From: Chitinophagaceae bacterium BSSC1
Lineage (GTDB): Bacteria; Bacteroidota; Bacteroidia; Chitinophagales; Chitinophagaceae
NCBI GenBank assembly: GCA_002256435.1
Contig: NKJC01000002.1
Location: 1-64,000 of the forward strand
Direction of reading: 5' to 3'
Length of the DNA stretch: 64,000 nucleotides
Shown piece by piece: positions 63,101 to 64,000 of this stretch. A program made the translations under genes and the position numbers. Below the pieces are notes generated by a model. The model did no database searches, had not been told where the DNA came from, and saw only the letters and a list, made by a program, of their open reading frames with translations. The stretch's first letter is position 1, and each line of letters opens with the position of its first letter.

Positions 63101-64000
63101 CCAATGCTACAGGAAGTCCCATTTTTTCTGGAACAGGTATTACCAATGCTGCTACGGGTTTATTTAATCCAGTTACAGCTGGAGTAGGGGGGGCTTATAG
63201 CATTCAATACTTGAGTATTTCTGATAAGGGTTGTAGGGATTCTGCAACACAGACCATTACCGTATGGCCATCGCCAACGGCAAAATGGGGCGTTCAAAAT
63301 ATTGTTTGTGAAAAGAACAGTATTGCTTTTACAGATAGTTCAGTTGCCAATTATAGCAATATTGTCAAAAGGGATTGGAGTTTTGGAGATGGCGTAACTG
63401 CTGATAAACAATCCACCACCAGTTTTAATTACCAATACAATACAGCCAACAATTACACCATTGGTTTGCGTGTAACCACTGATAGCGGATGTATTAGTCC
63501 TTTGAATGAACAGGTACTAAAAGTAAATTATTTGCCTAGGGTTGCCTTTACACAACCAAACATAGTTTGTTTACCAGACGGCAATGCCACATTTACCAAT
63601 ACCAGTACCATCCCCGATGGTTCAGAAGCATTGTTTAGTTATCTATGGACTTTTGGAGACGCCAATAATCCATCTTCTTGGACTTTAAAAGATGGCAAAC
63701 ATCAGTTTTCTGCACTAGGTACTTATCAAGTAAAACAACAAGTCACTACCAAAGATGGTTGCATAGATTCAGCTGTTCAAGCATTCTCAAATATCTTCCC
63801 ACAACCCAAAGCGGCTTTTGTAACTACACCTGCAGAAATATGTGTGAATGAAACCATTCAATTTACGGATAACAGTCAGGGACTAACCAGCGCCATCAAC
63901 ATTTGGAAATGGGATCTAGCCCAAGGAACTAGTTCTAGTTTGCAAAATCCTTCCAAGAAATTTACAGATTCAGGTACTTATAATATTGTTTTGTACGCTT
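60118..64000 (+). CDS. Giant PKD-repeat surface protein, partial (right edge)
   Basis: From the ATG at 60118 the frame is open for 1294 codons to the window edge. The N-terminus is a signal peptide (MKKNSFLLCCILFLGIGQA, cut near NSQ). The next 420 or so residues match the IgGFc-binding-protein N-terminal domain (NKGTDFWLGYGYHVNM, EYYSVNYTQSS). From about residue 590 come PKD-type domains with WDFGDG, WSFGDG and LWTFGDA motifs, each linked to a CVSDSV- or CLDA-type cysteine near the repeat start. Such proteins are typical Type IX secretion cargo with a C-terminal sorting domain, here outside the window. It probably serves in adhesion or gliding. Confidence 0.9.
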   Translation, partial: MKKNSFLLCCILFLGIGQANSQDFSNKGTDFWLGYGYHVNMSGNAIGNASGGGTQEMILYFTSDKNATVTVDIPGVGYSQTYTVLANQVTVSNPLPKTGAQDSRVSTYGKLNRGIHLTSDVPIVAYCHIYNSSVSGATLLFPTNTLGKEYYSVNYTQSSNASLANCFFFVIATEDNTSIEITPSAANLNGLAVGVPSTPIPLNKGEIYSVMGVTSGSTGTDLTGSRIRSISNNGSGGCKKIAVFSGAGKLSIGGSANGSADNTIAQAFPAVAWGKKYLTAPTGSQPNNFYRVCVTDPNTVVKLNGTVLPKASLINNFYYQFKNGNATGTNPPVANLIESDIPVMVAQYITTQGQEGNPNTTPFGDPEMIYLSPVEQTINKITVYSASRFNILQSYINVVIKGGGVNSFIVDGISKTALFQPHPQDASYSYATIPVSSGSHAVYSDSGFNAIAYGFGSAESYGYNAGTNVKDFSQTASFQNPYKRLDSAISCVNTPFEFSIPLNFVPNTLRWEFSTAPNISPNTNIGTITSPAYDSTVSINGQTLYYFSPHTTYKFTQSNTGALRDTIKMYTTSATPDGCGSTDQLYTIPVKVIDLPLADFTTNNSGCVSDSVRFFDATNTLGNGAIEIGLWDFGDGSSDSAFYPVKKYAIGGTYNIRYRPINSYGCIGDTTIVKTYSALPLASFSYSDSCVNQSITFNDLSSIATGSIVKWYWDYGNGTKDTLTASSPRTITYTSTGPVTVSLTVETNTGCLSLPFTKDITIRPLPEPGFILPEVCQNDAVTQFFDSTKIADNTSFTYLWNFNAGTPAVSPAPVPLSANEATAKDPRIKYSTPANYLVSLQVTSIYGCKTIITQPFTVNGSNPDPQFDVVNSTELCSNRKVVIRNKSKMLDFGNVTRLEIFWDITDLTKKTVVEDPGFDSLYSYLYPDFQTPATKNYTIRLVAYSGASGSSCNKKIEHQVTILQSPKVAFSKVPGICLDATPRLFPQASFNASVPNATGSPIFSGTGITNAATGLFNPVTAGVGGAYSIQYLSISDKGCRDSATQTITVWPSPTAKWGVQNIVCEKNSIAFTDSSVANYSNIVKRDWSFGDGVTADKQSTTSFNYQYNTANNYTIGLRVTTDSGCISPLNEQVLKVNYLPRVAFTQPNIVCLPDGNATFTNTSTIPDGSEALFSYLWTFGDANNPSSWTLKDGKHQFSALGTYQVKQQVTTKDGCIDSAVQAFSNIFPQPKAAFVTTPAEICVNETIQFTDNSQGLTSAINIWKWDLAQGTSSSLQNPSKKFTDSGTYNIVLYA

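Noticed and set aside
1..64000. tRNA, rRNA, insertion sequence or prophage
   Set aside because: No cloverleaf-like intergenic sequence, transposase, integrase or phage structural gene was seen on reading all gaps and gene products.

Overview
The window looks like a chromosomal segment of a Bacteroidota bacterium, most likely a member of the Chitinophagaceae; this is an inference from protein families and base composition, not a database match. Supporting signs are a moderately AT-rich sequence, TTTG/TAnnTTTG-type promoters instead of sigma70 boxes, many exported proteins ending their signal peptide in AQ/SQ, DUF1599, DUF6132 and BT_3928-type proteins, class-typical PyrR/PyrB/PyrE, a PKD-repeat surface protein with an IgGFc-binding-like N-terminus, and sugar-polymer enzymes. 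I found no rRNA, tRNA, insertion sequence, prophage or CRISPR array.

Layout. 1-10.1 kb: a membrane-anchored winged-helix regulator diverges from an exported beta-propeller/YceI fusion, followed by an M20 peptidase, small exported proteins, a Vat-like acetyltransferase that lacks the usual catalytic histidine, an alpha/beta hydrolase, a geranylgeranyl-reductase-like flavoprotein, a cupin and a VanZ-like protein. 10.2-19.7 kb: a 1568-residue tandem GH127/GH146-type arabinofuranosidase, three small unknown genes, a type-B carboxylesterase, an exported 686-residue unknown, then a broken DUF4160 gene. 19.8-30.7 kb: a long leftward run of closely spaced genes (GMC oxidoreductase, TIM-barrel isomerase, a zinc phospholipase C-like protein, a lipoprotein, a secreted helical protein, a CPBP protease, a class-V aminotransferase, a DinB-like protein, a small membrane protein, an MFS transporter and a small acidic protein). 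30.8-33.9 kb: two overlapping Cys-rich mini membrane proteins, thioredoxin, then a GH2 glycosidase.

33.9-42.9 kb is the most unusual block. It has three caspase-fold proteins (caspase plus DUF4384; a WD40 propeller array plus caspase; a divergent caspase), a TPR/coiled-coil/transmembrane protein and a small lipoprotein, with two of the genes starting back-to-back at a shared CATATG. All five have export signals, so this looks like an envelope or extracellular protease module rather than a cytoplasmic suicide system. Its function is unknown.

42.9-47.8 kb is a xylose utilisation locus: LacI and AraC regulators, translationally coupled, diverge from xylB-xylA. It is followed by a 365-base gene-free stretch with a GTGAAGA heptamer array, two perfect hairpins, an inverted remnant of the same heptamer array and a bidirectional terminator. 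48.1-59.1 kb is mostly housekeeping: ndk, an nrnA-type phosphodiesterase, an FKBP lipoprotein, folP, DUF1599, a DoxX/BT_3928 protein, a DciA-like protein, recF, pyrR-pyrB-coaD-hotdog thioesterase, NUDIX, pyrE, an HMA-like secreted protein and a LEA-type lipoprotein. The window closes with a WbqC-like protein and the first 1294 codons of a giant PKD-repeat surface protein that runs off the right edge.
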